This document shows, piece after piece, positions 32,133 to 39,188 of a stretch of DNA of 39,188 nucleotides. Origin of the DNA: Actinomycetes bacterium (GTDB lineage: Bacteria; Actinomycetota; Acidimicrobiia; Acidimicrobiales; Acidimicrobiaceae); the NCBI GenBank assembly GCA_021784675.1, contig JAJYHR010000002.1, forward strand, positions 1 through 39,188, in the 5' to 3' direction. The notes below the pieces were generated by a model that was not told the origin of the DNA, searched no databases, and saw nothing but the letters and a program-made list of their open reading frames with translations. Position 1 is the stretch's first letter. Every line of letters starts with the position of its first letter. The translations under genes and the position numbers were made by a program.

Positions 32133-33404
32133 ATGCAGGTAACAGTGGTCCGTGACGCGTCGGTGCGGGTGATCGTCGCGTTGGAGGCGGCGGGGCGTTC
32201 GAAGGCGACGATCAAGCGCCATCAGGCGGAGTTCAACGCGTTCGCCGGGTTTCTCGAGGCTCGCGGCCGGGCAATCCCGACCGAGGCGGACTCCCTCGAT
32301 TTCATCGCTGAGCGGTCCGGGTCAAGGCTCGCGGGTCTGCGTGAACCGACCAGTTGCGGACGGGCTCAGCTCGCGCGCCGGCCGTTGCTTCTATTGATGG
32401 AAGCGTTGGCTGGAGGCGCCCCGTTGGTGGGGCAGGCGACAACGCCGCCGGTGGATCGCTGTCCGGCGCGGTTCCGGTCGGTCAGGGACGAGTACCTGGG
32501 GGCGTGCCGACGGCGGGGAAACGCGGAAGCGACCGTTGTGAGCAAGCAGCAGGCGGCGGACCAGTTCCTTGTCTACTTGGAGGAGGTCGGTCGGGAGACG
32601 ATCGCGCAGGTGCAGGCCCGGGACTTGGCTGGGTTCTGGGCTCGGCGTCAGCGGCGGGGGTACGCCCTGAAGACAACCGGTTTGTTGCGTTCGTCGTTGG
32701 CTGACTTCCTGCGCTACCTGCACGAGGGCGGGCAGATCCGGGAGGACCTGGCTGGGCGGCTCCCGCCGCAGCGCTATCCGCGACGCGGCCAGTCGGCCCC
32801 GCACCCGTGGACGGCGGGGGAAGTCCGCCTAGTGTTGGAGCAGATCGATCGGCAGTCCGCTATCGGCAAACGCGATTACGCGATGGTGTTGCTGACCGTC
32901 AGGCTTGGTGCAAGGGTCGGAGATCTCCGCCGCTTGGAGCTCGGTTGGTTCGACTGGCGCGCCAAGACGCTGGCGTTCACGCAGCACAAGACTGGGCTCC
33001 CGTTAAGACTGCCGCTGCCCGGTGACGTCGGCTGGGCCGTGATCGACTACATCCGCCACGGTCGGCCCGACGCGGTCTGCCGGCAGGTGTTCGTCAAGCA
33101 CCGCTATCCGTTCACCGCGTTCGGGTCGTCGGCGGCGGCGGGGTGCCGGCTTGGATACTACGCGCGGCGCGCCGGGATCGTGTTCTCAGCCGGGCGGTCG
33201 CACGGCCTGCACTCGCTGCGTGGTGTGCTGGCAGTCGCGATGCTTCAAAGCGACACGCCGCCGCCGGTTGTCACCGCGGTCCTGGGTCACGCAGCTGCCA
33301 CCACGACCGCCGCGCACTACCTCAGGCTCGACACCGAGCACCTGCGCCGCTGCGCGCTCGATATCGAAGATGTCCTTCACGCGGTGCAAGGGGCACGGTC
33401 GTGA
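32133..33404 (+). CDS. RIT tyrosine recombinase, first gene (RitA-type)
   Basis: The 423-residue product starts at ATG 32133 with a GGGAGG ribosome-binding site. The N-terminal half holds the core-binding domain (AGRSKATIKRHQAEFNAF, then CRRRGNAEATVVSKQQAADQ). The catalytic half has LGARVGDLRRLELGWFDW with the first Arg, HGLHSLRGVLAVAMLQ as box II, and LGHAAATTTAAHYLRLD with the final His and Tyr. In box II the usual HxLRH reads HSLRG, a change at the third position of the His-Arg-His motif. Its stop shares GTGA with the next gene. Divergent from the RIT1 counterpart. Confidence 0.87.
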   Translation: MQVTVVRDASVRVIVALEAAGRSKATIKRHQAEFNAFAGFLEARGRAIPTEADSLDFIAERSGSRLAGLREPTSCGRAQLARRPLLLLMEALAGGAPLVGQATTPPVDRCPARFRSVRDEYLGACRRRGNAEATVVSKQQAADQFLVYLEEVGRETIAQVQARDLAGFWARRQRRGYALKTTGLLRSSLADFLRYLHEGGQIREDLAGRLPPQRYPRRGQSAPHPWTAGEVRLVLEQIDRQSAIGKRDYAMVLLTVRLGARVGDLRRLELGWFDWRAKTLAFTQHKTGLPLRLPLPGDVGWAVIDYIRHGRPDAVCRQVFVKHRYPFTAFGSSAAAGCRLGYYARRAGIVFSAGRSHGLHSLRGVLAVAMLQSDTPPPVVTAVLGHAAATTTAAHYLRLDTEHLRRCALDIEDVLHAVQGARS

Positions 33405-34362
33405 GCGCGCTGACGTTGGGCGAGTTGGTAGACACGTTGGTCGCGGCCCGCCGCGCCGGCGGGTTTCGCTACGACGCTCAGGCACGGGTTCTCGGGCAGT
33501 TCGCCGAGCACTGCCGCCGGGAAGGGTATGCGGACGGGTCGATCATCCAAGAGGCGGTCGAGGGGTTCCTCTACGACCGTCACCTCAAGGCATCCACGAT
33601 CCGTCGCGAGGAGATCATCGTGCGCGAGTTGGCGCAGCACGCCCGCCAGTTCGGCTGGCCGGCATGGGCGCCGCCGACGCTGACACGCCTCAAGACCCGC
33701 CACCGCATGTGTTCAGCGACGAGGAGATCCGCCGCTTCTTCCACGCGATCGATGCCCAGCCGCTGTCGGAGATGTCCAACCGGGCGCTGGTCGACCCGGT
33801 GCTGTTCCGGGTCCTCTACGGCACCGGGCTGCGCATCTCCGAAGCGCTCAACCTGCAACTGCACGACGTCGACCAGGAGCAAGCCACGCTCGAGGTGCGC
33901 GACACCAAGAACCGCGAGAACCGCATCGTGCCGATCACCAGGCGCCTCGCCGCCACGCTGGAGGCCTATATCGCGTCCGGGCACTCCGACCCGGAGCCCT
34001 CCCAGCATCTGTTTCACACTGGCGACCCGTCCAAACCGGCCGACAAGTCCACGATCTACAACCGGTTTCGCCGCTACCTTGCCGACGCTGGCATTCCTCA
34101 TTTCGCGCCGGGCGGACCGCACATCCATTCGCTGCGACACGGGTTTGCCGTGGCGAACCTACGCCGCTGGGCGGCTAACGGCAGCGACCTGGCGGTGATG
34201 CTGCCCTACCTATCCGCATACATGGGCCACGCCGACCTGCGGGGAACCCAGTACTACCTCCGGCTGACCGCGGACGCGTACCCGGAGGTTGCCGCGAGGG
34301 TCGAAGCGAGGTTCGGGTATGTCATCCCGGACCCGGCCGCGCGGCAAGGAGGCGAGCAGTGA
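33401..34362 (+). pseudogene. RIT tyrosine recombinase, second gene (RitB-type), frameshifted
   Basis: From GTG 33401 the frame reads VSALTLGELVDTLVAARRAG to PAWAPPTLTRLKTRHR, the core-binding domain. The catalytic domain (HVFSDEEIRRFFHAID, GTGLRISEALNLQL, HSLRHGFAVANLRR, YMGHADLRGTQYYLRL) lies in the neighbouring frame and ends at 34362. Adding one C near 33705 joins them as RHRHVFSDEEI, matching YLYSDDDI at this point of the RIT1 protein. No good slippery heptamer is visible, so a deletion is more likely than programmed frameshifting. All catalytic residues are present in the second frame. Confidence 0.85.
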
Positions 34363-35402
34363 GCCGCGTCATCCCTGCCGGCGGGGATCTGGCCGGCCGC
34401 TGGCTGTCGAAGTTCCTCACCGACCACCTCGCCGGCGAGCGGGACCTGTCTCCCCAGACGATCTCCTCCTACCGAGACGCAATCAAAGTGCTGCTCACCT
34501 GGTTTCGGGACGTGCAGGGAACCCCGCCTGAGAAGTTGCGCCTCTCAGACCTCGACCGGGAGCGCGTCCTCGCGTTCTTGGACTGGCTCCAAGCCGAACG
34601 CGGCAACTCGCCTGCGACCCGCAACCAGCGCCTCGCTGTGATCAAGTCGTTCGCCCGCTACGCCGCGGTCGAGCGGCCAGAGTTCCTCGACCAAGCCACC
34701 CAGATCATCGCCGTCAAGCAGAAGAAGACCCCGGTCACCGACATCGGTTACCTCACCGGCGACGAGGTCAAAACGCTGCTGGGCGCACCAAACCCGACCA
34801 CCCGGCCCGGACTGCGCGACATCGTCCTTCTCTCCACGCTCTACGACACCGCCGCTCGCGTCCAAGAGATCTACGACCTGAACAGCGCCGACGTCCGCGT
34901 AGCCAGACCGATGCTCGTCACGCTGCACGGCAAAGGCTCCAAAACCAGGCGCGTCCCGCTGATGGACCCCACAGCCAGGCTCCTTGAGAACTACCTCGAC
35001 CGGCGCACCTGCCATCCTGGCGTTGGCGCAGACGCTGACCCGCTATTTTACGGGCCTCACCAGACCCGATTGACCCGCTGGGGCGTCACCAAGATTCTCG
35101 CCAGGCACGTCCAGGCCGTGCGCCGCCGCGACCCTGGCTATGCGGCCGGCGTGAACGTCACCCCGCATGTGATCAGAAGAACCCGGGCGATGCACCTGCT
35201 CAATGCCGGAGTGAACGTGATCTACATCCGCGATCTGCTCGGCCATGCTGACGTCTCAACCACCGAGATCTACGCCCGCGCCGATCCGGAAGCGAAGCGC
35301 AAAGCCATCGAGAGCGCCTACGAGTCACTCACCCCCGAGCACCTGCCCAGCTGGACAGCCGACCGAGATCTCCTCGAATGGCTCGACCAGATCTGCCGAT
35401 AA
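34359..35402 (+). CDS. RIT tyrosine recombinase, third gene (RitC-type)
   Basis: The 347-residue product begins at GTG 34359, sharing GTGA with the end of the second gene. The core-binding domain contains ERDLSPQTISSYRDAIKVLL and RGNSPATRNQRLAVIKSF. The catalytic domain has DTAARVQEIYDLNSADV, HVIRRTRAMHLLNAG and LLGHADVSTTEIYARAD. The HxxR box is intact although the following His is Arg. TAA at 35400-35402 is directly followed by the right repeat at 35403. The gene appears complete. Confidence 0.9.
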   Translation: MSRVIPAGGDLAGRWLSKFLTDHLAGERDLSPQTISSYRDAIKVLLTWFRDVQGTPPEKLRLSDLDRERVLAFLDWLQAERGNSPATRNQRLAVIKSFARYAAVERPEFLDQATQIIAVKQKKTPVTDIGYLTGDEVKTLLGAPNPTTRPGLRDIVLLSTLYDTAARVQEIYDLNSADVRVARPMLVTLHGKGSKTRRVPLMDPTARLLENYLDRRTCHPGVGADADPLFYGPHQTRLTRWGVTKILARHVQAVRRRDPGYAAGVNVTPHVIRRTRAMHLLNAGVNVIYIRDLLGHADVSTTEIYARADPEAKRKAIESAYESLTPEHLPSWTADRDLLEWLDQICR

Positions 35403-35491
35403 CCTCCCACGTTATGTGGCCGGAACCGGTGCCCGCGACAGGCCCAGCAAGGGAAATACGCCAGCCGGCCACATAACCCATCCGTCCACGT
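35403..35491 (-). repeat. Right terminal inverted repeat of RIT element 2
   Basis: Inverted copy of 31976-32064 with one mismatch. TTATGT at 35412-35417 and ACATAA at 35471-35476 again span 65 bp. It begins at the base after the stop codon of the third recombinase gene. Confidence 0.94.
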
Positions 35492-35527
35492 GATGTCGAT
35501 TATCGTGCATGTCGGTAGATTGACGCG

Positions 35528-35533
35528 TATGAT
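35528..35533 (+). promoter_or_regulatory. -10 box of the small winged-helix-like gene, leaderless start
   Basis: TATGAT is followed by exactly 6 nt (GTTCGC) and the ATG at 35540. A TTGACG sequence at 35520-35525 is too close to be a standard -35 element. Confidence 0.5.
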
Positions 35534-35539
35534 GTTCGC

Positions 35540-35907
35540 ATGCAGGAGTCTCTGAGCTTTCGTGCCGTGATTCGTCTGGCGAGCGAACGACCCGAGTGGG
35601 TGCCCGTCCTCCAGGCAGCGTGCGTTTGTGCCGAGCGGGCAGAGCAGTTTGACGGTGAGTTCGCAGGTGCGTGGGTGCTTTCTGAGTTGAAGCGTGAGAC
35701 GGGCGAAGGGTGGCGGCCAGGGCTGCGAACCCTTGCGACCTATGGACTGCTAGTGGACTGCTAGTGAAGTCCGGGGAGTCGGTCCGTGGCGGACGGCGTG
35801 CGTACTACCGGATGCCCGATCGGCCCGGCGTCGAGGAGGCACTCGCGGAGCTGCAGCGCCGGAAGATCCTTGCAGAGCCGACGGTTCCGCAAGGAGTCTC
35901 CCGATGA
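35540..35907 (+). pseudogene. Small winged-helix-like protein disrupted by an 11-bp tandem duplication
   Basis: From ATG 35540 the frame reads LSFRAVIRLASERPEW, then FAGAWVLSELKRETGEGWRP and LRTLATYGLLVDC-stop at 35764. The 11-mer GGACTGCTAGT occurs twice in tandem (35744-35754 and 35755-35765). Removing one copy gives TYGLLVKSGESVRGGRRAYY and MPDRPGVEEALAELQ, ending at TGA 35907, a product of about 118 residues. The restored order (helices, then GLL, then a SVRGGRRAYY hairpin) looks like a winged-helix DNA-binding fold. The family is not recognised. It precedes the AAA+ ATPase by 87 nt on the same strand and may be its partner or regulator. Confidence 0.65.
35744..35765 (+). repeat. 11-bp tandem duplication inside the small gene
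   Basis: GGACTGCTAGT is repeated exactly with no spacer. As 11 is not a multiple of three, it shifts the frame and creates a stop 74 codons into the gene. Loss of one copy would restore the full reading frame. Confidence 0.92.
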
Positions 35908-35994
35908 GTGACAGCCTCATCAGCATGCTGTTACCAGCGCCAGGGCGCCTCCAGAGGCGCACCTGCGAGTGGTCCACTGAGCGAGAATGACGAC

Positions 35995-36978
35995 ATGGCA
36001 CGCTCCGATCTTCTCGTCTCCCTGGTCCGCTCCGGTAGCACCGGTGATCAGGGCACGTTTCGGCGAACGGTCGACGCGATCATCGCCGAGGAGCAGGCGA
36101 AGAAGCACGTCGTCTTGGCGTCCGAGCTTGCAGATGCCATTTCCCACGTCCCCGCAACGGCGTCATCCGCTCGGAATGGTAACGGTCTCTCGCGATCAGT
36201 GATGGCGTTCGAGCAACTCGTCTACGAGGTTGTGCCGGAGCGACGAGTCGCTGATCTCGTCCTTCCTCCGTCGGTGACGTCGGCTACCGCGGAATTGGTT
36301 GAAGAGCACCATCGAGCAGACCTTCTTCGGTCATACGGACTAGAGCCTCGCCACCGAATCCTGCTGGTCGGGCCGCCGGGAAGCGGAAAGACGTCACTGG
36401 CAGAGGCAATTGCAACGGAGGTAATGGTTCCTCTCGTCGTCGTGCGCTACGAGACTCTGATCGGCAGCTACCTCGGAGAAACGGCAGGCCGACTGCAGGC
36501 TGTGTTTGAGAGCGTGCGCCAGAGGCGTTGTGTCCTGTTCCTGGACGAGTTTGACACGCTGGGCAAGGAGCGCGGAGACGAACATGAGTCAGGAGAGGTC
36601 AAGCGAGTCGTCAGCTCGCTTCTGCTCCAGATTGATCAGCTACCGAGCTACGTGATCGTAGTAACGGCGACCAATCATCCAGAGCTGCTGGATCGTGCCG
36701 TTTGGCGTCGCTTCCAATTGCGGCTCTCGCTATCACAGGCGAGCCGAGCGGGTATTGAGCGGCTTCTGGAACGATGGGTCCGACGGACGGGACGTCCGCT
36801 CGGGCTTGCGCCCCGAACGTTGGCCGACAAGATGGTTGGCGCCAGCTATGCGGAGGTTGAAGAGTTTGCGTCCGATGTAGACCGGCGGGCGGTGCTGGCA
36901 ATGCCAGAGCCTGATATGCAGGCGATCGTCAAGGCACGGCTCGCCCAATGGAAGGAGCGGGCGGGTCCGAGCGCATGA
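35995..36978 (+). CDS. AAA+ ATPase
   Basis: The 327-residue product is a classic AAA domain protein. Walker A GPPGSGKT is at about 126-133, followed by VVVRYETLIGSYLGETAGRL (pore-region and substrate-sensor helix). Walker B with CVLFLDEFD is near 180, sensor 1 in VVTATNHPELLD, and an arginine-finger region in RAVWRRFQLRL. The C-terminal lid includes LAPRTLADKMVGASYAEVEE. The first 75 residues are family-specific. Single-domain AAA proteins like this often pair with a protease or another effector gene downstream, but here the next DNA is an integrase module on the other strand. A partner, if any, is lost. Start ATG 35995 has only a weak ribosome-binding site. Confidence 0.85.
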   Translation: MARSDLLVSLVRSGSTGDQGTFRRTVDAIIAEEQAKKHVVLASELADAISHVPATASSARNGNGLSRSVMAFEQLVYEVVPERRVADLVLPPSVTSATAELVEEHHRADLLRSYGLEPRHRILLVGPPGSGKTSLAEAIATEVMVPLVVVRYETLIGSYLGETAGRLQAVFESVRQRRCVLFLDEFDTLGKERGDEHESGEVKRVVSSLLLQIDQLPSYVIVVTATNHPELLDRAVWRRFQLRLSLSQASRAGIERLLERWVRRTGRPLGLAPRTLADKMVGASYAEVEEFASDVDRRAVLAMPEPDMQAIVKARLAQWKERAGPSA

Positions 36979-37387
36979 CGAACGTATCACTTGACAGTCG
37001 CCCGCTTCTTGTGACTGCACCGACGGGGCGCCGTCCAGCGCCGTCCAGCAACCGCTCAAGCGCCACCTTGGGGATGAGGATGCGCCTGCCGATGCGGATG
37101 CAGGGAATCTCGCCACGGGAGACGGCGTCGTAGGCGCTCGCCCGGGAGATGCCGAGCACGACCGCTGCCTCTTCGACGGTCATGGTGAGCCGCTGCGGTG
37201 GGCGCTCCTCGATGACCGGCCCGACCGTCCCGCGCTCGGCGTGCAGCTCGTCCCACTCGATGACCGCGACGGCTTCGCTGAAGGCATCGGGGTGTGCGTT
37301 CCACCAGTCCAACTGGGTGATGGTGATGCGTCCGACCGTCTCGGCGCCAGCAAGCTCGGGAAGGTCGAGGTCGGTCTCGTCGGACAC
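36929..37387 (-). CDS. Excisionase-like helix-turn-helix protein
   Basis: GTG 37387 opens a 152-residue product. Residues about 68-118 (MTVEEAAVVLGISRASAYDA, then EIPCIRIGRRILIPKVALER) form the MerR/excisionase-type winged helix found in Xis and AlpA-like proteins. It lies 10 nt after the integrase gene, the usual xis-int neighbourhood, although here it comes after int. The C-terminal 30 residues look uncharacteristic and overlap the end of the convergent AAA+ gene by 50 bp, so the natural C-terminus may have been replaced at an insertion junction. Confidence 0.75.
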   Translation of the reverse strand: MSDETDLDLPELAGAETVGRITITQLDWWNAHPDAFSEAVAVIEWDELHAERGTVGPVIEERPPQRLTMTVEEAAVVLGISRASAYDAVSRGEIPCIRIGRRILIPKVALERLLDGAGRRPVGAVTRSGRLSSDTFVMRSDPPAPSIGRAVP

Positions 37388-37397
37388 GACGCCAGTC

Positions 37398-38373
37398 TTA
37401 TGCGCCAGACGGCAGTACGGCAGGTTCCTTCTTGGCTGCGAGCACCTGGCCCATGATGGTGGCTGCAGCCCGGGTCCGTTCCTCGATGGCGTGCGAGTAG
37501 ACCCGGAGGGTGAGGGAGGGATCGGAATGGCCGAGAAAGTCGGCCACGGTCCGGATGTCCATGCCTGCCCCGATGAGCTGGGTTGCCGTGAAGTGGCGGA
37601 GGTCGTGGAGGCGCACGTCGGGTGCTCCGACGGCGTCCCGGACCCGGATGGAGAACGATGTCACGTTGTCCGGCCGGAAGGGCGTCACGGCCTCGGCGAT
37701 CCACTCCTCGACCCGCTTCCGGTGTGCAGTGAAGAGGGCGATGCCGACAGGGTCGAGCGCGACTTTCCGGGAGCGGTCGGTCTTGGTGCTCTTCTCGGCG
37801 AGCCCGCCCGGTGCCACGACGACGGAGCGGGCAACGTCGAGGACGCCGACGTCGAGGTTGACGTCGGACCAGCGGAGGGCACACAGCTCCCCCCCGGCGC
37901 ATCCCCGTGAGCGCAGCGAGCATGAGGAGCGGAGCAAGACGGGGATCCCGCCGTTCTGCCTCTTCGATGACCTGCTGGACGACGTCCACGGCCGGAGCCG
38001 TCACCCGGCGGTTCGACACCCGGGGAGGCTTCGCACGCTCCGCGATGTTCTCCCGGAGCCATCCCCAGCGCACGGCCTGGTGGAGGGCAGCGGAGAGGAT
38101 GGCGTGGACGTTCCGGACAGTCGTCGGCGAGAGGTCGAGGCGTTCGCACTCCTCCAGCCACCGGTCGAGGATCTGGCCGACCGTGACGCCGATGCCGTCA
38201 GTGCGTCCTTGGGCGTGCTGGTCCACGAGGTCCCGGAGTGCAGCGTCGGCAGCCCGGGCTCCGCCGTGGAAGGTCCGGGAGAGCTGCTTCAGCTTGCCGG
38301 TGGCGGGGTCGTTCCCAAGAGAGACCCGCAGCTCCCACACGCCGTCCCGTATCTGGCGCTTCGATCCACGCAC
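37398..38373 (-). pseudogene. Tyrosine integrase, frameshifted in a C7 homopolymer
   Basis: From GTG 38373 the frame reads MRGSKRQIRDGVWELRVSLG (AP2-like arm-binding domain) and LSPTTVRNVHAILSAALHQA (core-binding domain). It reaches LLMLAALTGMRRG, the first catalytic Arg. There it fails. Removing one base of the run of seven C at 37889-37895 gives RRGELCALRWSDVNLD. It then continues through VRLHDLRHFTATQLIGAG and FLGHSDPSLTLRVYSHAIEE to TAA at 37398. Every catalytic residue is present across the two frames. With the excisionase it marks an integrative element, and the integrase N-terminus abuts another recombinase gene at 38387. Confidence 0.85.
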
Positions 38374-38386
38374 GATCCCATGGTAG

Positions 38387-39188
38387 CGAGGGGGTAATCA
38401 CACGTTCTGGTCGGCCTTTGTCGCCTATCTCGAACGCAAGAGGGGGACCTGCCGGGCAAACACTGTAAGCGGCATGGCCACCCGCTTGGCCCACTTTGGC
38501 CGATTCCTCGCGACCATCGACCCGGAGCTCGGCTCACTGGGCGAGCTGGACCGGCGCCGGCACATCGAGCCCTACTTGAACTCGCTGCCAACCACGGCCA
38601 ACACCAAGACCGGCGGGATAATCACCACAGCCGACCAGGCACGGCGTGTGCTGGCCGTCTCGAGCCTCCTCGCCGACATCACCGAGTGGGGATGGGGCGA
38701 CGCCCCATCGCGCAAGATGATGTTCCGCTCCGACGTGCCCCGACTGCCAAGGCCCCTCCCGCGCTACCTGCCGGTCGATGCCGACCGGCGACTCGGCGAA
38801 GCCCTCGCCGAGTCGGAGTTCCGCCTGGCCGCCGACGCCCTGCTGCTCGCCCGGGCCTGTGGTCTGCGCATAGGCGAGCTGCTCGATCTCGAGCTCGACT
38901 GTGTCCACGAGGTTCCCGGCAACGGGGCATGGTTGAAGGTGCCACTTGGCAAGCTCGACACCGAGAGGATGGTTCCCCTGGACGACGAGACCGTCGCCCT
39001 TATCGACCGGATCGCCGCCAGCCGCTCTGACGGTCGGCCTCTCCCTCATCCCCGTTACGGACGCCCGGCCCAGTTCCTCTTCACCCATCACGGCCGCCGC
39101 CTCGCCCAGCAGGCACTGCGACTCGAGCTCGACCGGGCCGCTGACCGCGCCGGCATCGGCCACGTGACGCCTCACCAGCTGCGCCATA
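38387..39188 (+). CDS. Tyrosine recombinase (partial, runs off the window; 5' end probably lost)
   Basis: The plus frame is open from 38387, after a TAG at 38384-38386, to the last base. It reads FWSAFVAYLERKRGTCRANT, then MATRLAHFGRFLATIDPELG, ACGLRIGELLDLELDCV with the first catalytic Arg, and VTPHQLRH at the very end, where box II begins. ATG 38474 is available, but the family-like sequence extends upstream of it. The true N-terminus was therefore probably removed by the neighbouring integrase element, whose gene starts 14 bp away on the other strand. The Tyr nucleophile would lie outside the window. It could be the first gene of yet another recombinase cluster. Confidence 0.75.

Larger units (their letters stand above)
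31976..35491 (+). mobile_element. RIT element 2 (three overlapping tyrosine recombinases between inverted repeats)
   Basis: Three tyrosine recombinase genes on the plus strand overlap by GTGA at both junctions and are bounded by 89-bp inverted repeats (31976-32064 and 35403-35491) with one mismatch. Organisation is the same as RIT element 1, but the proteins and repeats are clearly different, so it is a separate lineage and not a recent copy. The left end cuts a RadC-like gene. The second recombinase carries a one-base deletion, so the element probably cannot move by itself. Confidence 0.88.

Noticed and set aside
33661-33715. Programmed -1 frameshift in the second RIT2 recombinase
   Set aside because: No convincing slippery heptamer or following hairpin at the join, and the RIT1 counterpart is a single frame. 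A one-base deletion is simpler.
31976-35491. RIT element 2 as a recent copy of RIT element 1
   Set aside because: Recombinase sequences and terminal repeats differ throughout. Only gene order and the 65-bp site plan are shared.

Overview
This is a high-GC Actinomycetota chromosome segment. The gene order tRNA-Ser / SRP RNA / dnaX / recR, an ethylmalonyl-CoA module (crotonyl-CoA carboxylase/reductase, epimerase, thiolase), a bacterial flagellar cluster, and many genes that start directly downstream of a TANNNT box without a Shine-Dalgarno sequence together point to a motile actinobacterium, possibly of the Acidimicrobiia. The class-level placement is an inference.

Core part (1-28.7 kb). After the tail of a secreted or membrane protein come tRNA-Ser(UGA) and pheA. 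A mobile insertion follows (1.65-5.04 kb). Next are larB-larC (nickel-pincer cofactor synthesis), an aldo/keto reductase coupled to an alpha/beta hydrolase, and PEP carboxylase with tRNA-Ser(GGA) upstream of it. The SRP RNA and dnaX-recR follow. A ccr-mce operon diverges from an acetyl-CoA acetyltransferase. Then come a 992-residue glycosyltransferase/methyltransferase/glycosyltransferase fusion, two tandem cyclophilins, lysC-asd, and the flagellar genes fliC, fliD, fliS and a small fliT-like gene. All these genes are intact.

Accessory part (28.7-39.2 kb). This is a decaying island. It holds a solitary IS200/IS605-type end hairpin, a frameshifted AbiE-like pair, an IS110 transposase tail, a 3' fragment of tRNA-Met, and a Phd antitoxin with a frameshifted PIN toxin. 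It continues with a RadC-like gene cut by a mobile element, a winged-helix-like gene broken by an 11-bp tandem duplication beside an AAA+ ATPase, an excisionase with a frameshifted integrase, and a tyrosine recombinase that runs off the window.

The main structural result concerns two different 'recombinase in trio' (RIT) elements, at 1649-5011 and 31976-35491. Each has three overlapping tyrosine recombinase genes between inverted repeats of about 90 bp. The two repeat families look unrelated overall, yet all four copies contain the same site plan: TTATGTGGCC, 13 bp, CCCTTG, 30 bp, ACATAA, exactly 65 bp in total. The first element sits inside an IS607-family serine recombinase gene whose two halves can be rejoined codon for codon. 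A perfect 32-bp palindrome lies at its right junction.
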